From: Gordonia namibiensis NBRC 108229
Lineage (GTDB): Bacteria; Actinomycetota; Actinomycetes; Mycobacteriales; Mycobacteriaceae
Direction: 5' to 3'
DNA: 64,000 bases
Assembly (NCBI RefSeq): GCF_000298235.1
Contig: NZ_BAHE01000002.1
Span: 248,001-312,000, forward strand
Shown here: piece after piece, positions 1 to 10,424 of the stretch
Position numbering within the stretch: the stretch's first letter is position 1
Layout of the letters: the number at the start of each line of letters is the position of its first letter
Notes under the pieces: generated by a model
What the model saw: only the letters and a program-made list of their open reading frames with translations
Told to the model about the DNA's origin: nothing
The model's database searches: none
Translations under genes and position numbers: made by a program

Positions 1-419
1 TTGCCCTCGGGGTCCAGCATGACGATGTGCCCGGCGCCGAGCGGAGGTGCGGGCTCGACGCGCCGGACCCGTCTCGCTCCCAGCGCGACGAGTCGTGCCG
101 CCTCGGCCTCGTGGGAAGCCATGCGGTCGTCACCGGCGAGGCCCGGAGCCGCCCGGATGTCGAGGTGTACCCGGTTCTTCGCGGTCTTGCCCTCCGGCAC
201 GCGCTGGAAGAAGATCCGCGGACCGCGACCGTCGGGGTCGACCACCGCCGACGCATCGTTCCGGCGTTCCTCCGGTACGCCCATCGCCTCCAGCGCAGCG
301 TCCCAGGTGTCGAATCCTGCGGGCGGCGCCTGGATCCGGTAGCCGAGCACCTCGGCCCAGAACGCGGCGAGGGCCGCGGGATCAGCACAGTCGAACGTCA
401 CCTGGATCTCTCTGCTCAT
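1..419 (-). CDS. VOC/glyoxalase-like domain protein, C-terminus beyond window
   Basis: Read on the minus strand from ATG at 419-417, the frame stays open to the window edge, so the 3' end is missing (about 139 codons visible). The protein begins MSREIQVTFDCADPAALAAF and continues with FWAEVLGYRIQAPP, the usual opening of actinobacterial glyoxalase-like (VOC) domains, and later has RVPEGKTAKNRVHLDIR, the second beta-alpha-beta half with its NRVHLD strand. VOC proteins bind a metal or small ligand between paired modules; nothing here fixes a substrate. A 63-bp gap separates it from the next upstream minus-strand gene. Family assignment is fairly sure, function unknown. Confidence 0.75.
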   Translation of the reverse strand, partial: MSREIQVTFDCADPAALAAFWAEVLGYRIQAPPAGFDTWDAALEAMGVPEERRNDASAVVDPDGRGPRIFFQRVPEGKTAKNRVHLDIRAAPGLAGDDRMASHEAEAARLVALGARRVRRVEPAPPLGAGHIVMLDPEG

Positions 420-482
420 ACCTCCACTGTGGCCCTCGATGAGGACAGCCACGGTCCTCATCGCAAAGAAACTCTGCGGCGG

Positions 483-914
483 TCAGCGAAGCCGTTCGCC
501 GTACACGCGTCTGACCGCCATCACCATCAGCACGCGACGATCCGACACCATCACGCTGCGGTACTCGTCCCAGTCCGGGTGCTCGCCGGCGGCCTTCCGG
601 TAGTAGTCGACGAGTGCCTCCACCTCGGGGCCGCGGGGATCGGCGCTCGGACCGATCAGCGTGACGTCCCCTTCTGCGGTCGCCCAGGTGTACCGGTCGG
701 GCCCGGTCACCTCGAGCGCCGCGCGCGGATCACGGCGTAGGTTGACCGTCTTGGCGCGCCCCTCGGTCATCGACACGTAGATGGTGTCCGCGTCGCGGTC
801 GTAGAACGGGGTCACCGGCGACAGTTGCGGAAGGCCGGAGGACTTGATGGTGGCGAGAACGCCGAGACGTGCTTCGGCGAGAAGGTCGCGCGGGTCGTAC
901 TCAGAGGTGGTCAT
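483..914 (-). CDS. PPOX-class F420/FMN-dependent oxidoreductase
   Basis: 143 aa, the normal length for a small split-barrel flavin or F420 reductase of the Rv1155-like PPOX class. The start MTTSEYDPRDLLAEARLGVLATIKSSGLPQ leads into the first barrel strands; VSMTEGRAKTVNLRRDPRAAL is the typical cofactor phosphate-contact region (R-x-K-x-x-N-L-R-R-D-P), and the C-terminal half holds the EVEALVDYYRKAAGEHPDW helix common in TIGR03618-type members. Such proteins use F420H2 or FMN to reduce or bind small molecules in the cytoplasm. It is divergent from the membrane protein starting at 1020, leaving about 105 bp for both promoters. Substrate cannot be deduced. Confidence 0.85.
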   Translation of the reverse strand: MTTSEYDPRDLLAEARLGVLATIKSSGLPQLSPVTPFYDRDADTIYVSMTEGRAKTVNLRRDPRAALEVTGPDRYTWATAEGDVTLIGPSADPRGPEVEALVDYYRKAAGEHPDWDEYRSVMVSDRRVLMVMAVRRVYGERLR

Positions 915-1019
915 GATCTGGGCAACTGCCCGCGGTCAGCGACTATTCCGGCGCGGCGGCCGCACCGGACCGGGCGCGGAAACCGGGCATCGGGCCACGA
1001 GGACCTATACCTTCATACG

Positions 1020-1922
1020 GTGTTCACGATCGGAATAGTGGCGGCATCGCTTGCCGCGGTGGCCTACGGACTGTCGACGGTCCTTCGCGCGCTCGGCGCC
1101 CGGAACGCCGCCGGGCCGGATACCGCAGGGGTCACGGCCGAGGGCGGGCCGTCGTTGCGCTCGACTCTCGACACCTTCCGCGACCCCGCCTTCCTCGTCG
1201 GCACCCTCATGGTGGTCCTCGGTTTCGCCGGCGGGGCCGTCGCCGCCCGACTGCTCCCACTCTTCCTGGCGCAGACGATCGTCGCCGGGAATCTGATCGT
1301 CACCGCGCTTCTCGGCAGCGCGCTCCTCGGTACGAAGCTCCGAGGCCGAGACCTGGGCGCGATGGGCGTCGTCGTGGCATCGCTCTGCATGCTCGGCGCG
1401 TCGGCGTCACACGAGGCCAGAACCGCCCACGACATGACCTTTCACTGGGCTCTCTTCATCGTGTCGACGGTGGTCGCGGTCGTCGGCCTGATCGTCGTCC
1501 GCCTACTCGGACGGCGCGGCGCGATCCTCGCGGGAGCGCTCGCCGGCGCGATGTACGGCGCCCTCGCGGTGGCGGTGCGCGTCCTCGACGGCGTGCACCC
1601 GTTCGACCCCGCAGCCCTGCTGACCGACCCGGCGGCCTGGACCATCGCCCTCGCCGGCGCACTCGCGTTCTACGTGCAGACCGTCGCGCTCCAACTCGGT
1701 CCCGTCAACGCCGTCACCGCGGTGCTCGTGGTGGGCGAGGTCGGGATTCCGTCGGTGATCGGCGTGCTGTTCCTCGGCGACCGCGCCGTCGACGGACTCG
1801 GGTGGCTCGCCTACGTCGGTTTCGCCGGGGCGATAGCGGGAGCCTTCGCGGTCGCGTGGCTCACCTCCCAACCCGACGGCAACGACGCCCCGCGCGGAGT
1901 TCCCGCAGGTTCGACCTCCTGA
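1020..1922 (+). CDS. DMT/EamA-like integral membrane protein
   Basis: Start taken as GTG at 1020 because the encoded VFTIGIVAASLAAVAYGLSTVL is a clean first transmembrane segment; the open frame extends further upstream but over the divergent neighbour. 300 aa with about nine or ten hydrophobic helices, e.g. near residues 3-25, 60-85, 88-110, 140-160, 170-190, 215-235 and 245-290, and a short polar C-terminus. Helix pattern and motifs such as GNLIVTALLGSALLG and LGPVNAVTAVLVVGEVGIPSVIG resemble the drug/metabolite transporter (EamA-like, magnesium transporter NIPA-like) superfamily. Substrate and transport direction are unknown. Confidence 0.65.
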   Translation: MFTIGIVAASLAAVAYGLSTVLRALGARNAAGPDTAGVTAEGGPSLRSTLDTFRDPAFLVGTLMVVLGFAGGAVAARLLPLFLAQTIVAGNLIVTALLGSALLGTKLRGRDLGAMGVVVASLCMLGASASHEARTAHDMTFHWALFIVSTVVAVVGLIVVRLLGRRGAILAGALAGAMYGALAVAVRVLDGVHPFDPAALLTDPAAWTIALAGALAFYVQTVALQLGPVNAVTAVLVVGEVGIPSVIGVLFLGDRAVDGLGWLAYVGFAGAIAGAFAVAWLTSQPDGNDAPRGVPAGSTS

Positions 1923-1971
1923 CATTGCGACATTCTTCTCTATTTGTGTCTTTGGCCGTAGGATCGGCGCC

Positions 1972-2526
1972 ATGGACGTGCGCGAGATCCTGACCACCAT
2001 CCCCACCGACACCGCCGAGGCACTCGATCTGTTCGACTCGTGCGACGCGATCGACCCGGAGTTCATGATCGGCACCTGGCGCGGAGCGGAACTGCCGACC
2101 GGTCATCCCCTCGATGGATTTCTCGCCGCCAGCGGCTGGTGGGGCAAGCAGTTCGTCGACGCCGAGACCGTCCACCCGCTCCTCTTCCCCACCCGCGACC
2201 ACACCGCGCTCTGGGCGATGAACCCGGCGATAGCCTTCAGTGGTCTCTCAGTCGCAGAGAAGACACCCCAGGTGAAGGCGATGTCCTTCGCGACACCGAT
2301 CGCCGCCACCCGCTTGCTCAGCCAGACCCGGAAGGCACGCGCACGGCTGCGCACCACGCGTTATCGCGGCACCGACACCGCGACCATGGTCTACGACCAG
2401 CTGCCGATCAACGATGTCTTCCACCGACTGTCCGACGATTCGGTCCTCGGCGCCATGGATCTCAAGGGCTCACCGGCACCGTACTTCTTCGTGCTGCGAC
2501 GCGATGACTCGCTGCGGCTGATCTAG
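1972..2526 (+). CDS. GXWXG / DUF4334 domain protein
   Basis: 184 aa. The N-terminal half carries IGTWRGAELPTGHPLDG, the G-x-W-x-G motif naming one Pfam domain, and the C-terminal half ends with GAMDLKGSPAPYFFVLRRD, typical of DUF4334; the two domains together are a widespread actinobacterial protein without an assigned reaction. Single upstream ATG 49 bp after the previous stop. It converges with the coiled-coil gene, only 4 bp between the stops, and no hairpin is evident there. No signal peptide or membrane segment. I know no experimentally established role. Confidence 0.85.
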   Translation: MDVREILTTIPTDTAEALDLFDSCDAIDPEFMIGTWRGAELPTGHPLDGFLAASGWWGKQFVDAETVHPLLFPTRDHTALWAMNPAIAFSGLSVAEKTPQVKAMSFATPIAATRLLSQTRKARARLRTTRYRGTDTATMVYDQLPINDVFHRLSDDSVLGAMDLKGSPAPYFFVLRRDDSLRLI

Positions 2527-2530
2527 ACAC

Positions 2531-3427
2531 TCAGAGATCGGCGAGCGCCGCTCTCAGCTTGTTCGCCTCGGCGACCGCATCACGAAGGGCGACCTTGGCC
2601 TCCGAGCGACCCTCCTCGGCGGTCGACAATCGCTGACGTGCGAAGCGCAGTGAGTCCTCGACGCGGGACAACTGCTCGCGAAGGTCCCGTGCCTCGGCGA
2701 CGAGTTCGTCGACCTCCGAGGACGCCTCGTCCACCGCCGAAGACGCGTCGCCGAGGCTCTTACGCGCGGACTGCTCATCGTCCTCGGCCCGGGCGATCCG
2801 CGCCTCGAGTTCACGCCTGACCTCGGCGTCCTCGTCACTGTCCTCGCTCTCGTCGGCCGAATCCGTGTCGACGTTCTCCGGGTCGGCATCGTGGTCGTGA
2901 CTGTCCTTGCGTTTCGACTCGTCCGGCGGGTCGGGCACGACGAAGACCCCTGCGGGACCGAACCCGCTGTACTCGGCTGAGGTGACGAGGCGTCCGTGTC
3001 GGAGGTCGGTCAGGATCTCGGCGTCGGCGATCGCGGCGCGCAGCGTCGTCGCGACCTCGCGAACCGCGCTGTCGGACAGCCCGACTCCGAGCGAGGACGC
3101 AGTGCCGGCCACCCCGTCGACGGAGGAGTTGATCAACTCCTGGCGGCGGCGGGACAGCTCACGCATCGTGTCGGCCGCCGAACGTCGTTGCGCCGCAGAC
3201 AGGTCCGCGGCCAGCGCGGTCACCTGGTCGCAGTCATCGGGATTCGCGCGCACCCACTGATTGATCGCCCACGCGGCCTGCGTCGGCCTGCGCAATTTCG
3301 AGATGTCCTTTGCCAGAGAGGTTTCACCGTCGGCTTTGACCTCCTTGGCGATCTCGTTTCGCCGCTTCACGAACACGTCCGGCGTCAGGCCGTAGAGTTC
3401 GTCGACGATCTCGTCGTAGCGGGACAT
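2531..3427 (-). CDS. conserved actinobacterial coiled-coil protein
   Basis: 298 aa from ATG 3427 (MSRYDEIVDELYGLTPDVFV); the frame is open further upstream but runs toward the furA promoter, so the internal ATG is preferred. N-terminal part (1-90) has SKLRRPTQAAWAINQWVR, a motif shared by a family of uncharacterised actinobacterial proteins. Residues about 165-200 are a strongly acidic linker rich in Asp, Glu and Ser, and about 200-298 forms a long heptad-like helix (EARIARAEDDEQSARKSLG...). Cytoplasmic, no membrane segment. Divergent from furA with about 128 bp between starts. Function unknown; a structural or nucleoid/DNA-handling role would be guesswork. Confidence 0.7.
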   Translation of the reverse strand: MSRYDEIVDELYGLTPDVFVKRRNEIAKEVKADGETSLAKDISKLRRPTQAAWAINQWVRANPDDCDQVTALAADLSAAQRRSAADTMRELSRRRQELINSSVDGVAGTASSLGVGLSDSAVREVATTLRAAIADAEILTDLRHGRLVTSAEYSGFGPAGVFVVPDPPDESKRKDSHDHDADPENVDTDSADESEDSDEDAEVRRELEARIARAEDDEQSARKSLGDASSAVDEASSEVDELVAEARDLREQLSRVEDSLRFARQRLSTAEEGRSEAKVALRDAVAEANKLRAALADL

Positions 3428-3518
3428 CACATCACCCGCGACCGGCAGGATGTCGGTTCCACATGAGCCGATCCTACGTCTCCGACGTCCCGCCATCCGG
3501 CACCTAGCTGGGCCTAAA

Positions 3519-3548
3519 CTTGAACCATTCCAAAAAAGGGTGCATACT
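3519..3548 (+). promoter_or_regulatory. furA promoter with FurA-box-like AT-rich operator
   Basis: A -35 TTGAAC (3520-3525) lies 17 bp before a -10 CATACT (3543-3548). The spacer holds CCATTCCAAAAAAGGG, an unusually A-rich tract in this GC-rich DNA that resembles the ATTCCAGAAAAGGG element I remember as the FurA autoregulatory operator of mycobacteria. The furA ATG is only 8 bp after the -10, which predicts a leaderless or nearly leaderless transcript. Positions are seen in the sequence; FurA binding is inference. Confidence 0.65.
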
Positions 3549-3555
3549 CGTCCAC

Positions 3556-3975
3556 ATGCTCACCGACGACGACTGCGCCACCCAGCTGCGCGCAGCTCGA
3601 CTCCGCGTCACCCGTCCGCGGGTCGCGGTCATGCGCGCGGTGCATGCACACCCCCACGCCGACACCGACACCGTGCTCGGTTCGACGAGAGCCGAACTCG
3701 CCGACGTCTCCCAGCAGACGGTCTATGACGTGTTGGCCGCGTTGACATCTGCCGGTCTCATCCGGCGGATCCAGCCGTCGGGACACGTGGCCCGCTACGA
3801 GTCCCGTATCGGCGACAACCACCACCATGTGGTCTGCCGCTCATGCGGTGCGATCGGGGACGTCGACTGCGCAGTCGGCGCAGCCCCGTGCCTGACCGCA
3901 TCAAACGACCACGGTTTCGTCATCGACGAGGCCGAGGTCGTGTACTGGGGCCTCTGCCCCGACTGCAAGGCCTGA
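3556..3975 (+). CDS. furA: Fur-family transcriptional regulator FurA
   Basis: 139 aa from ATG 3556; an in-frame ATG 36 bp upstream would lie inside the promoter, so the shorter form is chosen. N-terminal winged helix (about 8-80, RLRVTRPRVAVMRAVHAHPHADTDTVL and VSQQTVYDVLAAL recognition helix) and C-terminal dimer/metal domain with GDNHHHVVCRSCGAIGDVDC and a final LCPDC: two Cys-x-x-Cys pairs and a His cluster for Zn or regulatory metal. In mycobacteria and streptomycetes FurA represses itself and the adjacent katG and is relieved by peroxide. The same furA-katG order here, 104 bp apart, supports cotranscription and that role. Confidence 0.93.
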   Translation: MLTDDDCATQLRAARLRVTRPRVAVMRAVHAHPHADTDTVLGSTRAELADVSQQTVYDVLAALTSAGLIRRIQPSGHVARYESRIGDNHHHVVCRSCGAIGDVDCAVGAAPCLTASNDHGFVIDEAEVVYWGLCPDCKA

Positions 3976-4001
3976 ACCACCGAAGATCCGAACACACCTG
4001 A

Positions 4002-6293
<2,292 letters not shown>

Positions 6294-6327
6294 TCACCCA
6301 CGGCAGCTGATCAGTTTCAGCCGGGCA

Positions 6328-6362
6328 CGATGCGGCGGTACCCCTCGGGTGCCGCCGCATCG
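6328..6362 (+). terminator. katG terminator hairpin
   Basis: Arms cgatgcggcggtaccc (6328-6343) and gggtgccgccgcatcg (6347-6362) pair over 16 bp with one G-U and a 3-nt loop, 34 bp past the katG stop. No T-run follows, which is common in actinobacteria. Confidence 0.8.
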
Positions 6363-6470
6363 TCGTCTGCGGTGACGGATCTCGTTCTGCCCGGCAGGAT
6401 CGCGATTTCGGAACTATGCTGGCGCTTTCCTCGAGGTGGCGGATGACCGTCGTGGCAGAAGGAGATCGCG

Positions 6471-7721
6471 ATGTCCGGCGAGCACAAGTCCCTGGGGCAC
6501 ATCCGGCTGACCTCGCACAGCGGCGGAGTCGACGCCCCGCCCATCCACTGGGGTGCACCCACCGCGGCCGAGCGCGGTCCCGTCATCGGGACGACCGGAG
6601 TTCGCGCTCACCGCAACGTGATCGGTACCCACAGCGGGTCGTACAGCGTCTACCGAGCGCTGGCGGTGGCCGCCGGGGCGTTGGCCCGCGACCATCGCGC
6701 CGATCTGACCAACACCTCCCCGACCGACCACATCGGTCCGTACCCGCAATGGGGAGACCCGAAGGCGATCGTCTCGCTCGACCCCTGGGGAGCGACGGTC
6801 GCGGAGAGCTTCCCCGACAAGATCGCCGCCGGCTACGACATCCGACCGACCATCGCGGTCACCAAGGCGCACGTCATCCTCCCCGAGATCGCCGAGGCCA
6901 TCGAGAAGGGGCGGCTCGTCCCCGACGGCAAGCTGCTGCTCCCGAGCGGCGCCGCCCTGGTGACGAAGGCGGCGGTCGAACCCGTCTGGCATCTGCCCGG
7001 TGTCGCCGAACGCTTCGGCTGTTCCGAGGCCGAACTCCGGCGGGTGCTGTTCGAGGAGACCGGGGGCATGTATCCCGAGCTCGTCACGCGATCGGACCTG
7101 GAGGTCTTCCTGCCGCCGATCGGCGGGCAGACCGTCTACGTCTTCGGCGACGCACGTGATCTCGCCGACCCGTCGGTCGAGCTGACCGCCCGCGTCCACG
7201 ACGAATGCAACGGGTCGGACGTGTTCGGTTCGGACATCTGCACGTGTCGTCCATACCTCACGCACGCGATCGAGGAGTGCATCCGCGGTACCCAGCGCGG
7301 TGGCGTGGGCCTGGTCGCGTACTCCCGCAAGGAGGGCCGGGCTCTGGGCGAGGTGACGAAGTTCCTCGTCTACAACGCCCGCAAGCGCCAGGAAGGCGGT
7401 GACACCGCCGACCAGTACTTCGCCCGCACGGAATGTGTTGCCGGAGTTCAGGACATGCGCTTCCAGGAACTCATGCCCGATGTGCTGCACTGGTTCGGGA
7501 TCACCAAGATCCACCGGCTCGTCTCGATGAGCAACATGAAGTACGACGCGATCACCGGCTCGGGTATCGAGGTCGGCGAGCGGGTCAACATCCCCGACGA
7601 GCTGGTGCCGGCCGATGCGCGCGTGGAGATCGACGCCAAGATGGCCGCCGGCTACTTCACGCCCGGGCCGGTTCCCGACGCCGAGGCGTTGCGAAAGGTC
7701 AAGGGCCGGGGGCTCGAGTGA
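6471..7721 (+). CDS. GTP cyclohydrolase II-like URC1 protein (uracil catabolism)
   Basis: 416 aa, about twice the size of a riboflavin-type RibA: an extra N-terminal region (1-185) precedes a GTP-cyclohydrolase-II-like domain. The Zn-ligand block is intact as HDECNGSDVFGSDICTC (three Cys), followed by RGGVGLVAYSRKEGRALG, the loop corresponding to the RibA catalytic Tyr/Arg region. Its partners, a DUF1688 protein and a uracil phosphoribosyltransferase, define the URC pathway described in the yeast Lachancea kluyveri and some bacteria, in which uracil is converted to UMP and then ring-opened. Thus the likely substrate is a uracil nucleotide rather than GTP. RBS AGAAGGAGA 5 bp before ATG; GTGA overlap with the next gene. 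Confidence 0.88.
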   Translation: MSGEHKSLGHIRLTSHSGGVDAPPIHWGAPTAAERGPVIGTTGVRAHRNVIGTHSGSYSVYRALAVAAGALARDHRADLTNTSPTDHIGPYPQWGDPKAIVSLDPWGATVAESFPDKIAAGYDIRPTIAVTKAHVILPEIAEAIEKGRLVPDGKLLLPSGAALVTKAAVEPVWHLPGVAERFGCSEAELRRVLFEETGGMYPELVTRSDLEVFLPPIGGQTVYVFGDARDLADPSVELTARVHDECNGSDVFGSDICTCRPYLTHAIEECIRGTQRGGVGLVAYSRKEGRALGEVTKFLVYNARKRQEGGDTADQYFARTECVAGVQDMRFQELMPDVLHWFGITKIHRLVSMSNMKYDAITGSGIEVGERVNIPDELVPADARVEIDAKMAAGYFTPGPVPDAEALRKVKGRGLE

Positions 7722-8989
7722 ACGGCCCTGCGCGGGACGACACCGCCGACCGGTCCACCGAGACACCCGACACCGACGTCGCCGCCGCCGCGCTGCTGCG
7801 GACGAGCACCGCGGTACGCGAGCGTTCGCGCCAGCTCCTCCACCGCGCCCGCGACGGTCGGTCCGCCTGGTTCACGGTCCACTACGACGCTCTCGGTGCT
7901 GCCGCGGACGTCGTCGTGGAAACCACCCGCGGTCGCTATCCCGACGGCGCGATCCCGTTCCACAGCCGCTGGCGCCATTTCGAGGCCGGCGGGGTCGATC
8001 GGCTCGGATCGCTTCGAGACGCGCTGCCGCCGGCGGACTCCCCCGACCACACCCGCGCCCTCATCGACGTCGTCCTGGTCAGCGTGCTGCTGGATGCCGG
8101 GGCCGGTCCCGAGTGGTCCTACCGGGAGGAGTCGACCGGGCAGGTCCTCACCCGTTCGGAAGGCCTCGGCGTCGCCAGTTGGGCAGCCTTCACCGCCGGG
8201 TTGTTCTCCGACGATGCGGCGCAACCACTTCGGGTCGACGCGGCCGGCCTCCGTGCGGTGACGGTCGAGAGTCTGGGCAGCGCCTTCCAGGTCTCCCCCA
8301 CCAATGCGCTCACCGGACTCGAGGGTCGCGTCGAACTGCTCCGTCGCCTCGGCGACGTTCTCGCCGACGAGCCGACGGTGTTCGGACCCGACGGCCGACC
8401 CGGCGCACTGTTCGATCACCTGACAGCGGGTGGTCGGGCGACGGTGAGCGCCGCCGAGATCCTCAGCGCCGTATTGACCCACCTCGGCCCGATCTGGCCG
8501 TCGGACAACAGGATCGGCGGCGTGCCGCTGGGTGACTGCTGGGCTCACCGCGCGGTGACCGGACCAGGCCTCACCGCCGGATGGGTTCCGTTCCACAAGC
8601 TGTCGCAGTGGTTGACCTACTCGCTGCTCGAACCGCTCCTCTGGGCCGGGATCGAGGTCACCGGCCTCGACGAGCTCACCGGTCTCCCCGAATACCGCAA
8701 CGGTGGACTCTTCCTCGACACGGGCGTGCTCGTACTTCGGGATCCGGACTGGGCCGACGTCGAATGGGAGGTCGGCGACCAGATCGTCATCGAATGGCGC
8801 GCCCTCACCGTCGCCCTGCTCGATGAGATCGCCGAACTCGTCCGCGATCGGCTCGGGACCGACGCGGCGACGATGCCGTTGGCCTGCGTCCTCGAGGGCG
8901 GAACCTGGGCGGCCGGTCGGGTGCTAGCCGGCCGGTTGCGGAACGGGTTGCCGCCCTTGTCGATCCGCAGCACCGGAACCGTCTTCTGA
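7718..8989 (+). CDS. URC4/Urg3-type DUF1688 protein
   Basis: 423 aa starting at GTG 7718, which overlaps the preceding stop (GTGA), a sign of translational coupling. Characteristic DUF1688 stretches are visible: [15 protein letters not shown] near 75-90, PGALFDHL near 230, PLGDCWAHR and [17 protein letters not shown] near 270-305, and [15 protein letters not shown] near 325. The protein family is known mainly from the URC uracil-degradation genes of fungi and bacteria, where it is essential for growth on uracil as nitrogen source; its chemistry is not settled. No signal peptide. Lies between the URC1-like gene and upp; 20 bp before upp. Confidence 0.88.
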   Translation: MNGPARDDTADRSTETPDTDVAAAALLRTSTAVRERSRQLLHRARDGRSAWFTVHYDALGAAADVVVETTRGRYPDGAIPFHSRWRHFEAGGVDRLGSLRDALPPADSPDHTRALIDVVLVSVLLDAGAGPEWSYREESTGQVLTRSEGLGVASWAAFTAGLFSDDAAQPLRVDAAGLRAVTVESLGSAFQVSPTNALTGLEGRVELLRRLGDVLADEPTVFGPDGRPGALFDHLTAGGRATVSAAEILSAVLTHLGPIWPSDNRIGGVPLGDCWAHRAVTGPGLTAGWVPFHKLSQWLTYSLLEPLLWAGIEVTGLDELTGLPEYRNGGLFLDTGVLVLRDPDWADVEWEVGDQIVIEWRALTVALLDEIAELVRDRLGTDAATMPLACVLEGGTWAAGRVLAGRLRNGLPPLSIRSTGTVF

Positions 8990-9009
8990 GAACCACGATA
9001 GGGGAACCC

Positions 9010-9639
9010 ATGGGCACCGTCTCCGTCATCGATCATCCGCTGGTACAGCACAAGCTCACCCTGATGCGGCGGAAAGACACGTCCACCAACGACTTCCGAC
9101 GCCTGCTGAACGAGATCTCCACCCTCATGGCCTACGACGTGCTACGCGACATCCCCATGCACGAGGTCACCATCGACACACCCCTGGAGACCACCACGGC
9201 GAGCGTGATCGACGGCAAGAAACTGGTGTTCGCTGCAGTCCTGCGTGCCGGCGCCGGGATCGCCGACGGCATGCTCGGCGTGGTGCCGGGCGCACGTGTC
9301 GGCCACATCGGTCTGTATCGCGACCCCAAGACGATGGTGGTCGTCGAGTACTACTTCAAGATGCCCTCGGATCTGCACGAGCGCGACGTGGTGATCGTCG
9401 ATCCGCTGCTCGCAACCGGTTTCTCGGCCGTCGCGGCGATCGATCGGATCAAGGAGTACTCGCCGCGGTCGATCAAGTTCGTGTGCCTCGTCGCCTGCCC
9501 CGAAGGCATCGACGTCCTGCACGAGGCCCATCCGGAGGTCCCGATCTACACAGCCGGGGTCGACCGCGAACTCGACGCCAACGGATTCGTCCGGCCCGGC
9601 TTGGGCGACGTCGGTGATCGGGTGTTCGGGACGGCGTGA
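9010..9639 (+). CDS. upp: uracil phosphoribosyltransferase
   Basis: 209 aa, full length for UPRT, which makes UMP and pyrophosphate from uracil and PRPP. Recognised by [20 protein letters not shown], the PRPP loop [11 protein letters not shown] (Gly-to-Phe variation from the usual ATGGSA) and the C-terminal uracil-binding [15 protein letters not shown]-like AGGGGA lies just before ATG 9010. In this operon it should feed the URC pathway rather than only salvage, corresponding to yeast URC6. The Phe in the PRPP loop is unusual and may mark the catabolic paralog; a second, housekeeping upp elsewhere would be expected. Converges with the CPBP gene, 7 bp between stops. Confidence 0.93.
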   Translation: MGTVSVIDHPLVQHKLTLMRRKDTSTNDFRRLLNEISTLMAYDVLRDIPMHEVTIDTPLETTTASVIDGKKLVFAAVLRAGAGIADGMLGVVPGARVGHIGLYRDPKTMVVVEYYFKMPSDLHERDVVIVDPLLATGFSAVAAIDRIKEYSPRSIKFVCLVACPEGIDVLHEAHPEVPIYTAGVDRELDANGFVRPGLGDVGDRVFGTA

Positions 9640-9646
9640 AGCAGAC

Positions 9647-10357
9647 CTAAGACACCTGCCAGGCCACCGCGGCGCCGATCGCGCCGGTGGCGTTGAGAGC
9701 ACAGTGCAGGGCGATGGGTGCGAGGAGGCTCGTGGTGCGCTGCCGTAGCCAACCGAGGACGAAACCCGCGACGCCGGTCGCGACCACTGCACCCGCGATG
9801 CCCGCGACCTGCGCGACGGTGCCCGACCCGAGAGTGTCACTGAGTCCTTCGTTTCCCTCGGTGAGGCCGGTCGAGGACAGGACGTGCCACAGCCCGAAAG
9901 CGACGGCACCGTAGACCAGGGTCGCGGTCGGGCTGCACAACCGGCCGAGGGTTCCCTGCAGGACGCCGCGGAACATCAGTTCCTCGGGGAGGGCGGTCTG
10001 CAGCGGAATGACCACGAACGCGGCCAGCAACGCTTCGGACGTGTCGTCGTAGCGGTCCGAGAGGAAGAACTCGCGGGTCGCGGGTATCGCGACGGCGGTC
10101 GACACGATCGCGGCCACGACGATCACCGAGGCGACGGCGAACGGGACACCCGCGCGCAGTTCTGTGCGGCTCAGTCCCAGTTCACGGCAGTCGAGGCCGC
10201 CGAGCCGCGCGATGAGCAGCAACAGGATCGCCGCCACCGGGATGATCAGCACCGCAAGCACGCCGGTCGAGCGGTGCGCCGTGATGTTGGCCGCGATCAG
10301 GGCCACGACGACCACTACGAGCAGCACCGCGTCGTGGCGTCGGGACGGTGCGGTCAC
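9647..10357 (-). CDS. CPBP-family intramembrane metalloprotease
   Basis: 236 aa from GTG 10357 (VTAPSRRHDAVLLVVVVVAL); the frame remains open upstream but would overlap the divergent transporter. About seven hydrophobic segments. The three CPBP (CAAX protease / bacteriocin-processing, Abi) motifs are present: EELMFRG with E125, E126 and R130, FGLWHVL (F-x-x-x-H) and HCALNATG (H-x-x-x-N). These residues form the glutamate-protease active site in the membrane. Roles in bacteria range from prenyl-protein processing to bacteriocin self-immunity; nothing nearby points to either. Confidence 0.85.
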   Translation of the reverse strand: MTAPSRRHDAVLLVVVVVALIAANITAHRSTGVLAVLIIPVAAILLLLIARLGGLDCRELGLSRTELRAGVPFAVASVIVVAAIVSTAVAIPATREFFLSDRYDDTSEALLAAFVVIPLQTALPEELMFRGVLQGTLGRLCSPTATLVYGAVAFGLWHVLSSTGLTEGNEGLSDTLGSGTVAQVAGIAGAVVATGVAGFVLGWLRQRTTSLLAPIALHCALNATGAIGAAVAWQVS

Positions 10358-10424
10358 CCGTCGAGTGTCGCGCAGTGCCGCGACCCTTGGCGCCGAACGC
10401 CACGCGGTGACCCAGAATGGTGCA

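Noticed and set aside
6391..6420. Promoter for the URC operon with TATGCT -10
   Set aside because: The -10 is plausible but no acceptable -35 at 16-18 bp, so not annotated as a feature.
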